NCBI GenBank assembly: GCA_020852175.1
Contig: JADZBH010000023.1
Span: forward strand, 1 to 55,766
Reading direction: 5' to 3'
Origin: Bryobacterales bacterium
GTDB taxonomy: Bacteria; Acidobacteriota; Terriglobia; Bryobacterales; Bryobacteraceae
DNA length: 55,766 nt
The notes under the pieces were generated by a model. It had not been told where the DNA came from. It worked only from the letters and a program-made list of their open reading frames with translations, and ran no database searches. The translations under genes and the position numbers were made by a program. Positions 33,582-44,680 of this stretch are shown here, in pieces. Positions within the stretch are counted from its first letter, which is position 1. Every line of letters starts with the position of its first letter.

Positions 33582-35018
33582 ATGCGCCACAGCCTTGTCC
33601 TCGCAGCCCTGCTTCCAGCGCTGGCCTACGCCCAATCCTATGACCTGGTTCTGAACAACGCTCATGTGATCGACCCAGAGTCGGGGCTCTCGGCCGTGCG
33701 CTCGCTCGGGATCGCCGCCGGTAAGATAGCCGCCATCTCCCGCACGCCCCTCACCGGCAAGCAGACCCTCGACGGCACGGGGCTTACCGCCGCGCCCGGC
33801 TTCATCGACCTTCACGCCCACGGACAGGATGAAGAGAACCAGTTGCTCCAGCTTCAGGACGGCGTCACCACGGCGCTGGAACTGGAACTGGGCGCGGCCG
33901 ATGTCGAGGCATGGTACGCCGCCAGGGAGGGGAAGCGTTTCATCCACTCCGGCGTCACCGTGGGCCACGTTCCACTGCGTATCGGTCTGTTTCACGACCT
34001 CACGCGGGCCCGCGTCCCCAGCGGTCCGGCCAAGGACAACGCAACCACCGACGAGCAGATCACGCAGATCCGCGCCGGTATCGAGCGCGGACTGTTGCAG
34101 GGCGCTCTCGGCCTCGGTTTCGGCATTCAGTACACGCCCGGGGCCTCGCGCTGGGAGATACTGGAAACCTTCCGAGCCGGGGCCCGTTTCCGCGCGCCCG
34201 CCTTCATTCACATCCGCACCATGGGCCTTCCCTCCGCGCCCAGGCTCGACGCGCTGGCCGGACTCGAGGAGATCATCGCCGCTTCGGCGATCACCGGAAT
34301 GCCCGTTCACATGGTGCACGCCACGTCGAGCGGACTGCGCCAGGCGCCGCGTCTCATCCAGACCGTCATGGAGGCGCGCGCGCGCGGCGTGGACATCTCC
34401 ACCGAGTGTTATCCCTACACGGCGGCCCTTACGGCCATTCAATCGGCTATCTTCGACGACGGCTGGCAGGACGTGCTCGGCATCACTTACTCCGACTTAC
34501 AGTGGACCGCCACGGGCGAGCGCCTCACCGCCGAAACCTTCGCTCAATACCGCCGTACCGGAGGCCACGTCATCATGCACATGATTCCCGAGGAGGTGGT
34601 CCGTTTCGCCGTCGCCCACCCCGGAGTCATCATCGCCTCGGACGGCGTCATGGAAGACGGCAAGGGCCACCCGCGCGCGGCCGGTACCTTTTCGCGCGTG
34701 CTTGGCCGTTATGTGCGGGAGCAGAAGGCGCTCACATGGGAATCCGCCATTCGCAAGATGACCCTGCTTCCGGCCCAGCGTCTGGAAGCGTATGTTCCCG
34801 CGATGCGCAACAAAGGGCGGATCCGTGTTGGCGCCGATGCCGACATCACCGTCTTCGACGCCGCCCGCATCATCGACCGGGCCACCTTCCAGCAGCCCGC
34901 GCTTCCCTCGGCGGGCATCGCCCACGTTATCGTCGCAGGGATTCCCGTGTTGCGGAACGCAGCAGTTCAGCATTCCGTCCACCCGGGCCAGGCGGTTCGC
35001 GTTCCGCCGAGGCGTTAG
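33582..35018 (+). CDS. exported D-aminoacylase-type amidohydrolase
   Basis: A 478-residue metal-dependent amidohydrolase with an N-terminal signal peptide (LVLAALLPALAYAQ). The metal-binding HxH is H78-A-H80 in GFIDLHAHGQD, with further candidate ligands in VHMVHATSSG and IIASDGVMEDGKGHP. It matches N-acyl-D-amino-acid deacylases, which act on D-amino-acid derivatives. A periplasmic location fits a role in peptidoglycan or peptide turnover; the substrate is inferred only. Its last 92 bp overlap the convergent membrane-protein gene. Confidence 0.83.
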   Translation: MRHSLVLAALLPALAYAQSYDLVLNNAHVIDPESGLSAVRSLGIAAGKIAAISRTPLTGKQTLDGTGLTAAPGFIDLHAHGQDEENQLLQLQDGVTTALELELGAADVEAWYAAREGKRFIHSGVTVGHVPLRIGLFHDLTRARVPSGPAKDNATTDEQITQIRAGIERGLLQGALGLGFGIQYTPGASRWEILETFRAGARFRAPAFIHIRTMGLPSAPRLDALAGLEEIIAASAITGMPVHMVHATSSGLRQAPRLIQTVMEARARGVDISTECYPYTAALTAIQSAIFDDGWQDVLGITYSDLQWTATGERLTAETFAQYRRTGGHVIMHMIPEEVVRFAVAHPGVIIASDGVMEDGKGHPRAAGTFSRVLGRYVREQKALTWESAIRKMTLLPAQRLEAYVPAMRNKGRIRVGADADITVFDAARIIDRATFQQPALPSAGIAHVIVAGIPVLRNAAVQHSVHPGQAVRVPPRR

Positions 35019-35748
35019 CCGGCTTCACGCCGCCCAGTTCCACCGTCACCGCGCCGTAGACACGCCCCAAATAGTCCAGCACCATGTAGAGGAACCACAC
35101 GAGACCGGCCATCTCCAGGCTCTCTTCGACGGTCGAGAGCATGGCATAGGCGAATGTGTCCACGCCGTGCCGGAAGGCATAGTTGGATCCTGCCATCTCC
35201 ATGCCCAGCGCGCCGGCCAGGTACACGATGCCGGAAGCGATCATGCCGCGCCGCGTCCGCACGGGCAGCGCCCATAGAAACCGCAGATACGAGAGTCCGA
35301 ACACGGCGACGGCCAAAGACGCCGGCGCCACCCAGGCGTACCACAGCACGCCGCTCGCATAGGGCCCCAGAAGCTCCCTCATCGGTCCGATCGCCGCTTC
35401 GTGCAGGCTCGCCGCTTCGTCGAAGGAGAGGTACAGAAACGCGAGCGACAGCACGGCCCAGTGGCGGGCATAACGCGCCCCCGCGCGCCGTTTCAGCGCC
35501 GCCACCACGCCCACCGCCGCGGCCGGCAGGAACAGCAGCAGAGCCGAGTAGAAGCTGGGCAGGTTTTGCTCGGAGTCCACATAGAACAGCCGGAGCACCC
35601 CCGGACGCACCCAGCCTGTCCCGGCGAACCACGCCCACAGCAAAACCACATTGATCGCAATCAGCGCCGCCGCCCCGGCGCCCAACAGCCGCGCCACTTC
35701 CGGCGCGCTGATTCGTATGGCGCTCGCGCGCCCTTTTGTACCTTCCAC
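34927..35748 (-). CDS. hypothetical polytopic membrane protein
   Basis: A 273-residue protein with six to seven hydrophobic segments (about 20-40, 70-85, 95-110, 135-155, 170-190, 210-235). A conserved-looking LSFDEAASLHEAAIGPM motif lies between helices. No named family was recognised. It begins with GTG immediately after the NTT-like gene's TAA (no gap) and is therefore coupled to it. Its end overlaps the convergent D-aminoacylase gene by 92 bp. The C-terminal 35 residues are polar and may be disordered. Confidence 0.7.
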   Translation of the reverse strand: MEGTKGRASAIRISAPEVARLLGAGAAALIAINVVLLWAWFAGTGWVRPGVLRLFYVDSEQNLPSFYSALLLFLPAAAVGVVAALKRRAGARYARHWAVLSLAFLYLSFDEAASLHEAAIGPMRELLGPYASGVLWYAWVAPASLAVAVFGLSYLRFLWALPVRTRRGMIASGIVYLAGALGMEMAGSNYAFRHGVDTFAYAMLSTVEESLEMAGLVWFLYMVLDYLGRVYGAVTVELGGVKPANASAEREPPGPGGRNAELLRSATRESLRR

Positions 35749-38076
35749 TTACTCTTCCGTCTCCATCCTTTTCTTCAACTCGTCCAGGTTCACCAGAATG
35801 CTCTCGTTGCTGAGCATCAATTGCGCCAGCACGTCCTCGGCCGCCTTTGCCTCCTGGCGTCCCGCCGGGCGCACGCCCCGGCGGCCCGGCTCGGCGTTCA
35901 ACAGGGGACGCAACTTTTCGTACACAACTCCGGGCAGGGTGCTTTCCAGATACTCGACGGCCGTTCCGCGTAAATACGGATCGTCCGTGTGCAGCCCTCT
36001 GAAAGCCACGCGCAACGGCTCCTTCGGGAACACGAGCATCAGCAGCGTGAAGACATGCTCCAGGCTTCGGGAGGAGCGCGTGCGCAGGAACTCGTCCATT
36101 ACAGGCGTCAGATCGCTGTCCTCGACTCCATCGAGGAGCCTCTGGCTCTCCCACACCGGTTTGCTTACCGTGAGTTCCTTCTCCACGTTCTCCATGAGCT
36201 TGCGCGAATGGACCTCGACCCAGCCGATCCGGTCGTGCATGACAGCCATCGCGCGTCCACACTGATACCTTACCTCGAAGCGGCGGTCGTCCAGGCCTTG
36301 CAGCAGTCCGTCGAACACCAGTTGCGACCGCGAAACGGCCAGCACGCGTGGAATCCGGCGGCGGATGGCGAAGTCCACGCGGTTGTCCAACAGCGCATCC
36401 ACCATCTGCCCGCTGCACTCGCCCACGGCTCCGCGCAGGGACCGGACGGCCTCGGGGTACATCTGGTCCCACCCCAGCAGTTGCAGCACGTGCGTCACCA
36501 GGGCGGGTTTCAAAGGCGTATGCAGCGCCAGTGCCCGTTGCACACGGCGCGCGTCGCCCGACCGTAGCTCGACGATGGCCGCCACCACCGCGTCTCCCAA
36601 AATCGCGCTGGCCGTCGCTGAGGCTCCGGGCGCCGCGCCTATCGCCTGCGTCGGCGCCGCCGGCAAGGACTCAGGCCGCCGAGCCAGGCGCGCCTCCGAA
36701 TCGCCGCGCTCGTAGCCGCGACGCTCGGGAAGCGCCTCGAACACACCGGTCTGAACCGGCATCATCGGCGTCGAATCCATGCCTCCGACGAAGCCCAGCG
36801 AGTTGCCGTTGGAAGCCATGGCGAAATCACCGGCCCGTTCGAGCAGGTTCTTCTCGAGGGCATCCACATAGGCGTTTTGCAAACGGCTCGCCACCCACAA
36901 GCTGGCCAGGCCCACCAGCACGGCCCCCGTCAGAATCGCCTGGTTGGCGAACGCCGCTCCGGCGATCAGCAGCGCCTTCACGATCATGCTGCCCATGGCA
37001 TCGCCCAGGCGGTCGAAGCCCACGTCCACCGCCTGCTTGGCCGCGCGCTTCTCCCGCGCCGGAATGGGCATGTAGAACAGCTCATAGCCGGCCCGGAACA
37101 ACGAACTGCGAAACACGATTTCCATTCCGCGCGCCAGCATGCCTGACCAGACGCCGGGCACGATCAGCGCGCCCAATCCGCCCACCGATACCGCCAGCGG
37201 CAACGTTCCCACGGTCCGTGCGATGCCGAGACGCTGGAGAGACACACCGCTCAACAGGGTTTGCGCGAGGAACGACAGCACGCCGGTCACGGCATAGAAC
37301 AGGGCGAAAAACCGGAGCAGTTCCGCGCCGTTGCCATACTGCCGGGTCGCCTGGTATTTGAAAATGTAGTCCAGCATCGCCGCGCTCATGGTGCCCAACA
37401 TGACCAGCAGCGCCAGAGTCCGCAGGTAAGGCGCTCCGCGCAAGGCGCCCAGCACCGAAGGCGTGCCGTCGTCGTTGGACGGCTGCCGGGGCCGCGCCTC
37501 GCCATCCGGTCCGGACGGGCGGAAGAACCGCCACAACATCACGGCGCACGCAAAGTGGTAGAGCGAGAGCACCGGCAGCGTGATCGAAACGCCCGACGCC
37601 GCGGCCAGCCGCTCGGCCACCACGCCGCCCAACACGCCGCCCACCGAGCCGCCCCCGGCGATCCGTCCCACCTGGCGTTTTGCCTCGCGCGGTTCGAAGC
37701 TCTCGCTGACAATCGACCAGAACCCCGAGGTGAGCAACGGGCCCAGGCTCACGATCTGCAAATAGAGAAGCACGGCCGTCAGCTTGGGGAAGGCAGCCAT
37801 CTGGCTCCACACGGCCAGTGTCAACACGGCGCTTACGCCAAACGCCGCGGGCACCAGGCGTCCCGGCGTCCAACGCGACATCGCCCGCGAGCTGAGCAGC
37901 ACGGACAGGAAACTGAACGCCGCCGCGGCCATCACCATTTGGGGCAGCGACGATACCGCGAAATTCGACAGGAAAACCGCGTCTCGCACAGCCTTGGAGC
38001 CGATGTAGTGCGCCATCATGGCCATGGCCGCTGCCACTGCCATCCACGCCGGTGTTGTCTTGCCCGCCGCCTCCAT
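35749..38076 (-). CDS. NTT/MFS-like carrier with C-terminal HEAT-like region
   Basis: A 775-residue protein. The first 430 residues hold about 10-12 membrane helices of the ATP/ADP-translocase-like (NTT) or MFS type (GSKAVRDAVFLSNF, REAKRQVGRIAGGGSVGGVLGG). Residues 480-740 form helical repeats resembling HEAT repeats, ending in a soluble tail. Such fusions occur in non-parasitic bacteria, where the substrate is not known; nucleotide transport is not implied. It lies in the middle of a five-gene minus-strand run: oxidoreductase, FAH hydrolase, MscS, this gene, then the hypothetical membrane protein. Confidence 0.72.
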   Translation of the reverse strand: MEAAGKTTPAWMAVAAAMAMMAHYIGSKAVRDAVFLSNFAVSSLPQMVMAAAAFSFLSVLLSSRAMSRWTPGRLVPAAFGVSAVLTLAVWSQMAAFPKLTAVLLYLQIVSLGPLLTSGFWSIVSESFEPREAKRQVGRIAGGGSVGGVLGGVVAERLAAASGVSITLPVLSLYHFACAVMLWRFFRPSGPDGEARPRQPSNDDGTPSVLGALRGAPYLRTLALLVMLGTMSAAMLDYIFKYQATRQYGNGAELLRFFALFYAVTGVLSFLAQTLLSGVSLQRLGIARTVGTLPLAVSVGGLGALIVPGVWSGMLARGMEIVFRSSLFRAGYELFYMPIPAREKRAAKQAVDVGFDRLGDAMGSMIVKALLIAGAAFANQAILTGAVLVGLASLWVASRLQNAYVDALEKNLLERAGDFAMASNGNSLGFVGGMDSTPMMPVQTGVFEALPERRGYERGDSEARLARRPESLPAAPTQAIGAAPGASATASAILGDAVVAAIVELRSGDARRVQRALALHTPLKPALVTHVLQLLGWDQMYPEAVRSLRGAVGECSGQMVDALLDNRVDFAIRRRIPRVLAVSRSQLVFDGLLQGLDDRRFEVRYQCGRAMAVMHDRIGWVEVHSRKLMENVEKELTVSKPVWESQRLLDGVEDSDLTPVMDEFLRTRSSRSLEHVFTLLMLVFPKEPLRVAFRGLHTDDPYLRGTAVEYLESTLPGVVYEKLRPLLNAEPGRRGVRPAGRQEAKAAEDVLAQLMLSNESILVNLDELKKRMETEE

Positions 38077-38079
38077 CGT

Positions 38080-39015
38080 TTAAACTTTCGGCCCGGCCGG
38101 TTCCTGGTGTTGCCCGGTCGCCGGCGCCGCCGCCTCCGGCTGCGGATCCTCAGCCGCCAGCATCTGGGGCCAGCGCGCCATCAAGGCGATGCCGCGTTCG
38201 TGAAACTCCTTCCGGATGCGCCGGTTCATCTCCCGTCCGACCTCCCACTGCTTGCCGGGGCTTGTCTTCAGGCGGGCCTTGATCACCACGCCCGTATCCA
38301 GAAACTGGTCCACGCCCCACACCTCCACCGGTTCAAGCATCGAGGGGGCGAAGGCCGGGTCCTGCCGCAGGGAGGCGTCGATCTGCTTCAGCGCTTCCAT
38401 CGCCTGATCGACATCGGCTTCAAACGTCACGCCGACGTTCAGCACATAGCAGGAATAGACCCGCGTCCGGTTGGCCAGCGAGGTAATGGCCCCGTTGGGA
38501 AATACGTGCACCACGCCTTCGGAGTCCCGCAGCACCGTGGTTCGCAGGTTCAACTCCTCCACCACGCCGCTCACTCCGTTGACGATGGCGACGTCGTTCA
38601 CCCGGATCTGGTCTTCCAGCAGCACGAACACGCCGCTCATCACGTCGCGCGCCAGGTTCTGGCCGCCCAAGCCGATGGCGATGCCGGCCGCCGCGCCGGC
38701 TCCGGCCATCAGGGGCGCCACATCCAGCCCTAAATGTTTCAAACATAATCCAAGGGCTCCGATCCAAACAAGAACGCTGATTACCGTTTGCAACGCCCCG
38801 CTCACGGTCGCCGCCCGCTTTTCCAACTCGGTCAGATCGTAGCCGCCGCCCGGCTTCACCAGCCGGAGCAGCCGGAACCGCAACCCGCTCACCACCCGCC
38901 GGGCCACGCGCACCACCACCCAGGCGCCCGCCAGCACCAGCGCCACCCGGACCAGCGGCAACAGATCGCGGATCGAGAAGTCCTCCATCCGGGGGAGAAC
39001 CTGCGTCAAGTCCAT
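38080..39015 (-). CDS. MscS-family mechanosensitive channel
   Basis: A 311-residue channel protein. The pore-lining helix is seen in LMAGAGAAAGIAIGLGGQNLARDVMSG, followed by the beta domain with HVFPNGAITSLANRT and the C-terminal alpha/beta region. It should open under membrane tension and release solutes. The Ala/Pro-rich tail of about 25 residues has no recognised role. It lies 3 bp before the NTT-like gene. Confidence 0.9.
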   Translation of the reverse strand: MDLTQVLPRMEDFSIRDLLPLVRVALVLAGAWVVVRVARRVVSGLRFRLLRLVKPGGGYDLTELEKRAATVSGALQTVISVLVWIGALGLCLKHLGLDVAPLMAGAGAAAGIAIGLGGQNLARDVMSGVFVLLEDQIRVNDVAIVNGVSGVVEELNLRTTVLRDSEGVVHVFPNGAITSLANRTRVYSCYVLNVGVTFEADVDQAMEALKQIDASLRQDPAFAPSMLEPVEVWGVDQFLDTGVVIKARLKTSPGKQWEVGREMNRRIRKEFHERGIALMARWPQMLAAEDPQPEAAAPATGQHQEPAGPKV

Positions 39016-39064
39016 TTCTCTATGGTAGCGGCGCGGCCCGTCCCGCTTCCGGGCCTCCGGCGGA

Positions 39065-39835
39065 CTACAGGGCCTTCACCGGATTCCGCAGCGTCCCAAT
39101 CCCTTCGATCTCGACCTCCACCACGTCGCCCGGCGCCATGGGCCGCGTGTTGCCCGGCGTGCCGGTGTAGATCAGGTCGCCAGGCTCCAGCGACACGAAC
39201 TGGCTGACGAAACTCACCACCGTGGCGGCGTCGAAAATCAAGTCCGAGGTCCGCTGCTGCTGCACCACCTCGCCGTTGATCCGCGTGGTCAGCAGCAGGT
39301 TGCCATGGTCCAATCCCCGCACCGCCACCGGGCCCAGCGGTCCGAACGTGTCGCAACCCTTGGCGCGCCACCACTGCACATCCTTGCCCGCGCCCTTCTG
39401 CCAGTTCCGGTCGCTCACGTCGTTGCCGCACGTCACGCCCCAAATCGCCTTCGCGGCCGCTTCTTTGCCCGCGCGTTTCAGGCGTTTGCCGATGATCAGT
39501 ACAAGTTCGCCTTCTGAATGCACGTCCCGGGCTTCGGGCGGCAGCACGATCGCGCCGCCGTGCGGAACCAGCGCTGTCTTCGGCTTATAGAACATCTCGG
39601 GTTTAGAGGGCACGGGCCGGTCTCCCAGGTGGCTCAAATAGTTTTGACCCACGGCGAACACCTTGTTCGCCTCCACAGGTTCCAGCAACCGCAACTTACT
39701 GAGTGCCGTTCCCTTCGCGGCCACCGTATGTTTCCCGAAGGGACTGCCCTGGATCCGGTACACCTGGCCGTCTTTCAGCACGCCCATCGCCGGGCCCGTC
39801 CTGGTCCGGTACCGCACATAGCGTCGAATCGCCAT
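39065..39835 (-). CDS. fumarylacetoacetate-hydrolase-family protein
   Basis: A 256-residue FAH-family hydrolase. Family landmarks are FAVGQNYLSHLGD, metal ligands near SEGELVLIIGK, and NDVSDRNWQ; SRP-like FKPKTALVPHG is present as YKPKTALVPHG. Members cleave C-C bonds or decarboxylate keto-acids in aromatic or sugar-acid catabolism. The substrate is not deducible. It lies 8 bp downstream of the Gfo/Idh/MocA oxidoreductase on the same strand, which suggests a shared pathway. Confidence 0.87.
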   Translation of the reverse strand: MAIRRYVRYRTRTGPAMGVLKDGQVYRIQGSPFGKHTVAAKGTALSKLRLLEPVEANKVFAVGQNYLSHLGDRPVPSKPEMFYKPKTALVPHGGAIVLPPEARDVHSEGELVLIIGKRLKRAGKEAAAKAIWGVTCGNDVSDRNWQKGAGKDVQWWRAKGCDTFGPLGPVAVRGLDHGNLLLTTRINGEVVQQQRTSDLIFDAATVVSFVSQFVSLEPGDLIYTGTPGNTRPMAPGDVVEVEIEGIGTLRNPVKAL

Positions 39836-39842
39836 CGTTCTC

Positions 39843-40886
39843 CTATCTCATCTCCGATGCGAGTAACAGCGTCTGCTGCACATCCAACTCCTGCTCCAGC
39901 GTCACGGGCAGCGTGGAGCTTTTTTGCAAGGCGGCCGCCAGTTCGGCGAAGCCGCCCACATACCGCTCATACTTCTCCAGCGTTACCTCCTGCGCGCCCT
40001 TCCGATAGGGACCCGCCGCGGTTTGCATGTCCACGATCAGCTTCGGAGGCCCTTCGATGGGCTTCAACACGGCGTTGCCGTTGGTTCCCCACACCTCGAA
40101 GGTCCGGTGCGCGCCGGCGCCCGGCTGCAGCACGCTGCTGGTTACCGTTCCCAGCGCGCCGCGCCACTCGATGACGGCGTGCGTGTTGTCCAGCAGAGCG
40201 TCGGCGAACCGGCCATGATGCCGCAGAAACGGCGTTACCTTCTCCGGCCTCCCCAGAAGCCGGACCATGGGGTCGATCAGATGCCCCCCCTGCTCGAACA
40301 TCTGGCCGCCGTGAAACAGGGCCCATTCCTTGCGGCGCTCCGCGTCGATCAGCGTGTTCATTGTTCCCCGAACCATGTACACATCGCCAAGCCACCCCCC
40401 CCGTACCGCCTCGAAGATTTTCGCGAATCCCGGATGCTGCCGCCACATGTAGCCCATTTGCATGAGCCGTCCGCGCCGCCGCGCCTCCTCCGCCAGTTTC
40501 CGCATTCCCGCCATGTTGTCCGCCGGAGGTTTTTCCACATGGATATGCTTGCCCGCGCGCAGCGCCTCCAGGGCCAGGGGTTCGTGCGTCTTCACCTCGC
40601 TTTCCACGGCGATCACGGCCACGCCGGGGTCGTCCAGCAAGGCGCCCTTATCCACCAGTTTCACGTCCTGCTTCCGGTATTCCGCCGCTACAGCCGTGTC
40701 CGGTTCCCACAGTCCGGCGAATTCCCACTCCGGCAATGTCATCGCCAGCCGCACCTTCGCCGTCGCGTGCGAATGGCTTCCGCCCAGAAAGCCAATCCGG
40801 ATCCGCCCCGCCGCAGGCGCCGTGGAAGACACCGCACCTGCCGCCCCGGCTGCCGCCGCCATCGTGAACCAGTCCCGCCGTCGCAT
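39843..40886 (-). CDS. Tat-exported Gfo/Idh/MocA-family oxidoreductase
   Basis: A 347-residue NAD(P)-type oxidoreductase with a twin-arginine leader (MRRRDWFTMAAAAGAAGA). The Rossmann glycine motif is modified (GFLGGSHSHAT), and the catalytic Lys lies in HVEKPPADN. A periplasmic location suggests it carries tightly bound cofactor, as glucose-fructose oxidoreductase does. It is divergent from the sulfatase gene across 54 bp and leads the five-gene minus-strand run. Confidence 0.85.
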   Translation of the reverse strand: MRRRDWFTMAAAAGAAGAVSSTAPAAGRIRIGFLGGSHSHATAKVRLAMTLPEWEFAGLWEPDTAVAAEYRKQDVKLVDKGALLDDPGVAVIAVESEVKTHEPLALEALRAGKHIHVEKPPADNMAGMRKLAEEARRRGRLMQMGYMWRQHPGFAKIFEAVRGGWLGDVYMVRGTMNTLIDAERRKEWALFHGGQMFEQGGHLIDPMVRLLGRPEKVTPFLRHHGRFADALLDNTHAVIEWRGALGTVTSSVLQPGAGAHRTFEVWGTNGNAVLKPIEGPPKLIVDMQTAAGPYRKGAQEVTLEKYERYVGGFAELAAALQKSSTLPVTLEQELDVQQTLLLASEMR

Positions 40887-40940
40887 CGCAAGCTAGTCTA
40901 CACCGGGCATCCCGATGAATGAAACGATATACTTTTTTCG

Positions 40941-42362
40941 ATGAGCCTTTCCCGCCGCAGCGTCCTGGCCGTCTCTTCCGCCGCCCTGCTCCCGGCAGCC
41001 ATGCTTCCGGCCGCGAATCCACCCCGCCGTCCGAACATCCTTCTGCTATTTCCGGACCAGTGGCGGCCGGACTGGGGAGGTTGGAACTCCGGCCTCGACA
41101 TCCGCACGCCTCACATCGATTCGCTCCGCAAACGCGGCATCCAGTTTACTTACGCCACGGTTCCCTCACCTTTGTGCGCTCCTTCACGCGCCTGCCTGGC
41201 CTCCGGCTGCGAATACACCAAATGTGGCGTCGCCAGCAACGCCCAGGACTACCCGTTGCAGCAGGCCACCTTCTATCAACTCCTGCAGCGCTCCGGCTAT
41301 CACACCATGGCCTGCGGAAAGGTGGATTTACACAAGAAGACTCTCGATTGGGGCGTGGACGGCCGCCGGCTTACGCGCGAGTGGGGCTTTTCCAGCGCCA
41401 TTGACAACGCGGGCAAGCGCGATGCCCCGCGCAGCGTCCAACTGGCCGGCCATCCCACGGACCCTTATATGGCCATGCTCCAATCCCGCGGCCTGATGCA
41501 GGCCCACATCGACGACTTCGCGCACAGGGCCGAATACAAGGACACCTTCCCCACGCCGCTGCCCGATTCGGCTTACTGCGACAACTGGATCGGCCAGAAC
41601 GGTCTCGAACTTCTCCGCCGCGCGCCCGGCAACACGCCCTGGTTCCTCCAGGTGAACTTCACCGGCCCGCACGGCCCCATGGACATCACCGCCGCCATGG
41701 AATCCCGCGCGCGCCGCCGCGCGTATCCGCAACCCTTCGGCAACAACCAGTTCGAACCGGCCGTTCATACCGCCATCCGTCAGAACTACACGGCCATGTG
41801 CGAGAATCTCGACGCCTGGGTGGGCCGCTACCTCGACTTTCTCCGCCAAAGCAGACAACTCGACCACACCATCGTAGTTTTTTCGAGCGACCACGGCGAA
41901 ATGCTGGGCGACCACAATCGATGGGGCAAAACGCTGCCTTATCAGGCCTCGGTTGCCGTGCCCCTGATCGCGGCCGGGCCCGGCATCGCTTCCGGCATCC
42001 GGTCCAGCGCCCTGGCCAGCGTTCACGACCTGGCCGCCACGGCCCTGGATTACGCCGGCGTCGAGGCTCCCTCTTCCATGGACAGCCGCTCGCTGCGGGG
42101 CGTGCTCGAAGGGAAGCGAAAACGCCACCGGGAATTCCTGCGCAGCGGCCTGAACCAGTGGCGCATGGCGTGGGACGGCCAATACAAGCTGATCACCGGG
42201 TTCGCTCCCCAGGCGCAAGCCAACGCCTCCAAGGCGGCTCCAGCCGCATCCAACGTACCGCCCCTTCTTTTCGATCACCACGCCGACCCCAATGAGGCCA
42301 ACAACGTCTACACCGCCCGTCCCGAGGTGGTGCGCCGTTTAACGGAGATGATCCACGCCTGA
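40941..42362 (+). CDS. Tat-exported sulfatase
   Basis: A 473-residue arylsulfatase-type enzyme with a leader (SLSRRSVLAVSSAALL). The catalytic Cys that becomes formylglycine is C79 in the CxPxR motif (LCAPSRACLASG). Metal ligands are recognisable in LLFPDQWRPD and SSDHGEMLGDH. It should remove sulfate from organic sulfate esters, perhaps of polysaccharides. No dedicated anaerobic maturase is adjacent. The start at 40941 has only a weak ribosome site. Confidence 0.9.
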   Translation: MSLSRRSVLAVSSAALLPAAMLPAANPPRRPNILLLFPDQWRPDWGGWNSGLDIRTPHIDSLRKRGIQFTYATVPSPLCAPSRACLASGCEYTKCGVASNAQDYPLQQATFYQLLQRSGYHTMACGKVDLHKKTLDWGVDGRRLTREWGFSSAIDNAGKRDAPRSVQLAGHPTDPYMAMLQSRGLMQAHIDDFAHRAEYKDTFPTPLPDSAYCDNWIGQNGLELLRRAPGNTPWFLQVNFTGPHGPMDITAAMESRARRRAYPQPFGNNQFEPAVHTAIRQNYTAMCENLDAWVGRYLDFLRQSRQLDHTIVVFSSDHGEMLGDHNRWGKTLPYQASVAVPLIAAGPGIASGIRSSALASVHDLAATALDYAGVEAPSSMDSRSLRGVLEGKRKRHREFLRSGLNQWRMAWDGQYKLITGFAPQAQANASKAAPAASNVPPLLFDHHADPNEANNVYTARPEVVRRLTEMIHA

Positions 42363-42420
42363 GGCTGCGCCCGTCACCGCTTCCGCCGCTCTGGTTCTGC
42401 CCGGCAACCTGGATGCCGCC

Positions 42421-42984
42421 GTGCTCGCCGCCATGCGAGCCACGCCCCGCCACTGCTTCGCGCCCCACGAGTACGCAGCCCAGGCCTATGCCGATAAGCC
42501 TCTCCCCATCGGCCATGGCCAGACCATCTCCCAGCCCTTCATCGTCGCGGTCATGACGGAGCGGCTGGGCCTGGCTCCGCATCATCGCGTGCTGGAAATC
42601 GGCGCCGGTTCCGGCTATCAGGCGGCCATCCTGGCCCAACTGTCCGCCCACGTCACCACGCTCGAAATCGTTCCGGAACTCGCCGCGCGGGCCGCCGCCA
42701 CGCTCCATTCGCTGGGCTACCACAACGTCGAAGTCCACCACGCCGACGGTTACCTGGGCTGGCCCCCCGGCGCGCCCTACGACCGTATTCTCCTCACCGC
42801 CGCGCCCGCCGCCATCCCGCAAGCCCTCGTCGAGCAACTTTGCCCGAACGGACGGCTTGTCGCCCCCGTAGGCGGCTCCCTCAAGAACCAGAAACTCCTT
42901 GTGCTCGACAAGGACAGCGCCGGACACACCTCCACCCGCAGGATTCTGCCCGTCCGTTTTGTTCCGATGGTGAGAGGCGGGTAA
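42421..42984 (+). CDS. protein-L-isoaspartate O-methyltransferase
   Basis: A 187-residue repair methyltransferase. The SAM-binding motif is VLEIGAGSGYQAAIL, the PCMT signature is GQTISQPFIVAVMTERL, and LLTAAPAAIPQALVEQL follows. The start is uncertain: GTG at 42421 gives MLAAMRATPRHCFAP, matching the family, but the frame is open upstream to the sulfatase stop at 42362. It may therefore be a few residues longer. It is convergent with gdhA, 12 bp away. Confidence 0.85.
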   Translation: MLAAMRATPRHCFAPHEYAAQAYADKPLPIGHGQTISQPFIVAVMTERLGLAPHHRVLEIGAGSGYQAAILAQLSAHVTTLEIVPELAARAAATLHSLGYHNVEVHHADGYLGWPPGAPYDRILLTAAPAAIPQALVEQLCPNGRLVAPVGGSLKNQKLLVLDKDSAGHTSTRRILPVRFVPMVRGG

Positions 42985-42996
42985 CCGCCCCCCGGT

Positions 42997-44482
<1,486 letters not shown>

Positions 44483-44680
44483 GCTCACCAGTTTAGCGTG
44501 TTAACGCGGTGCTTTACCGCTCCCGGTAGCAACTTGTACCTTCACCCCCCGGCCTACAGCCTGAGACTCTCCCGAATTGTTCGCGCGGTCAGGATGGGCA
44601 ACAATCGCTATACATCGGTTTTACACCTGCCGCCGGACGGCGACTTGCGCTTCCGCGGTTCTGTGTTTTCAGGAGGATCC

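Noticed and set aside
35015..36472. 485-residue open frame on the minus strand
   Set aside because: Same-strand shadow of the NTT-like and membrane-protein genes in another frame; Gly/Arg-rich with no domain.
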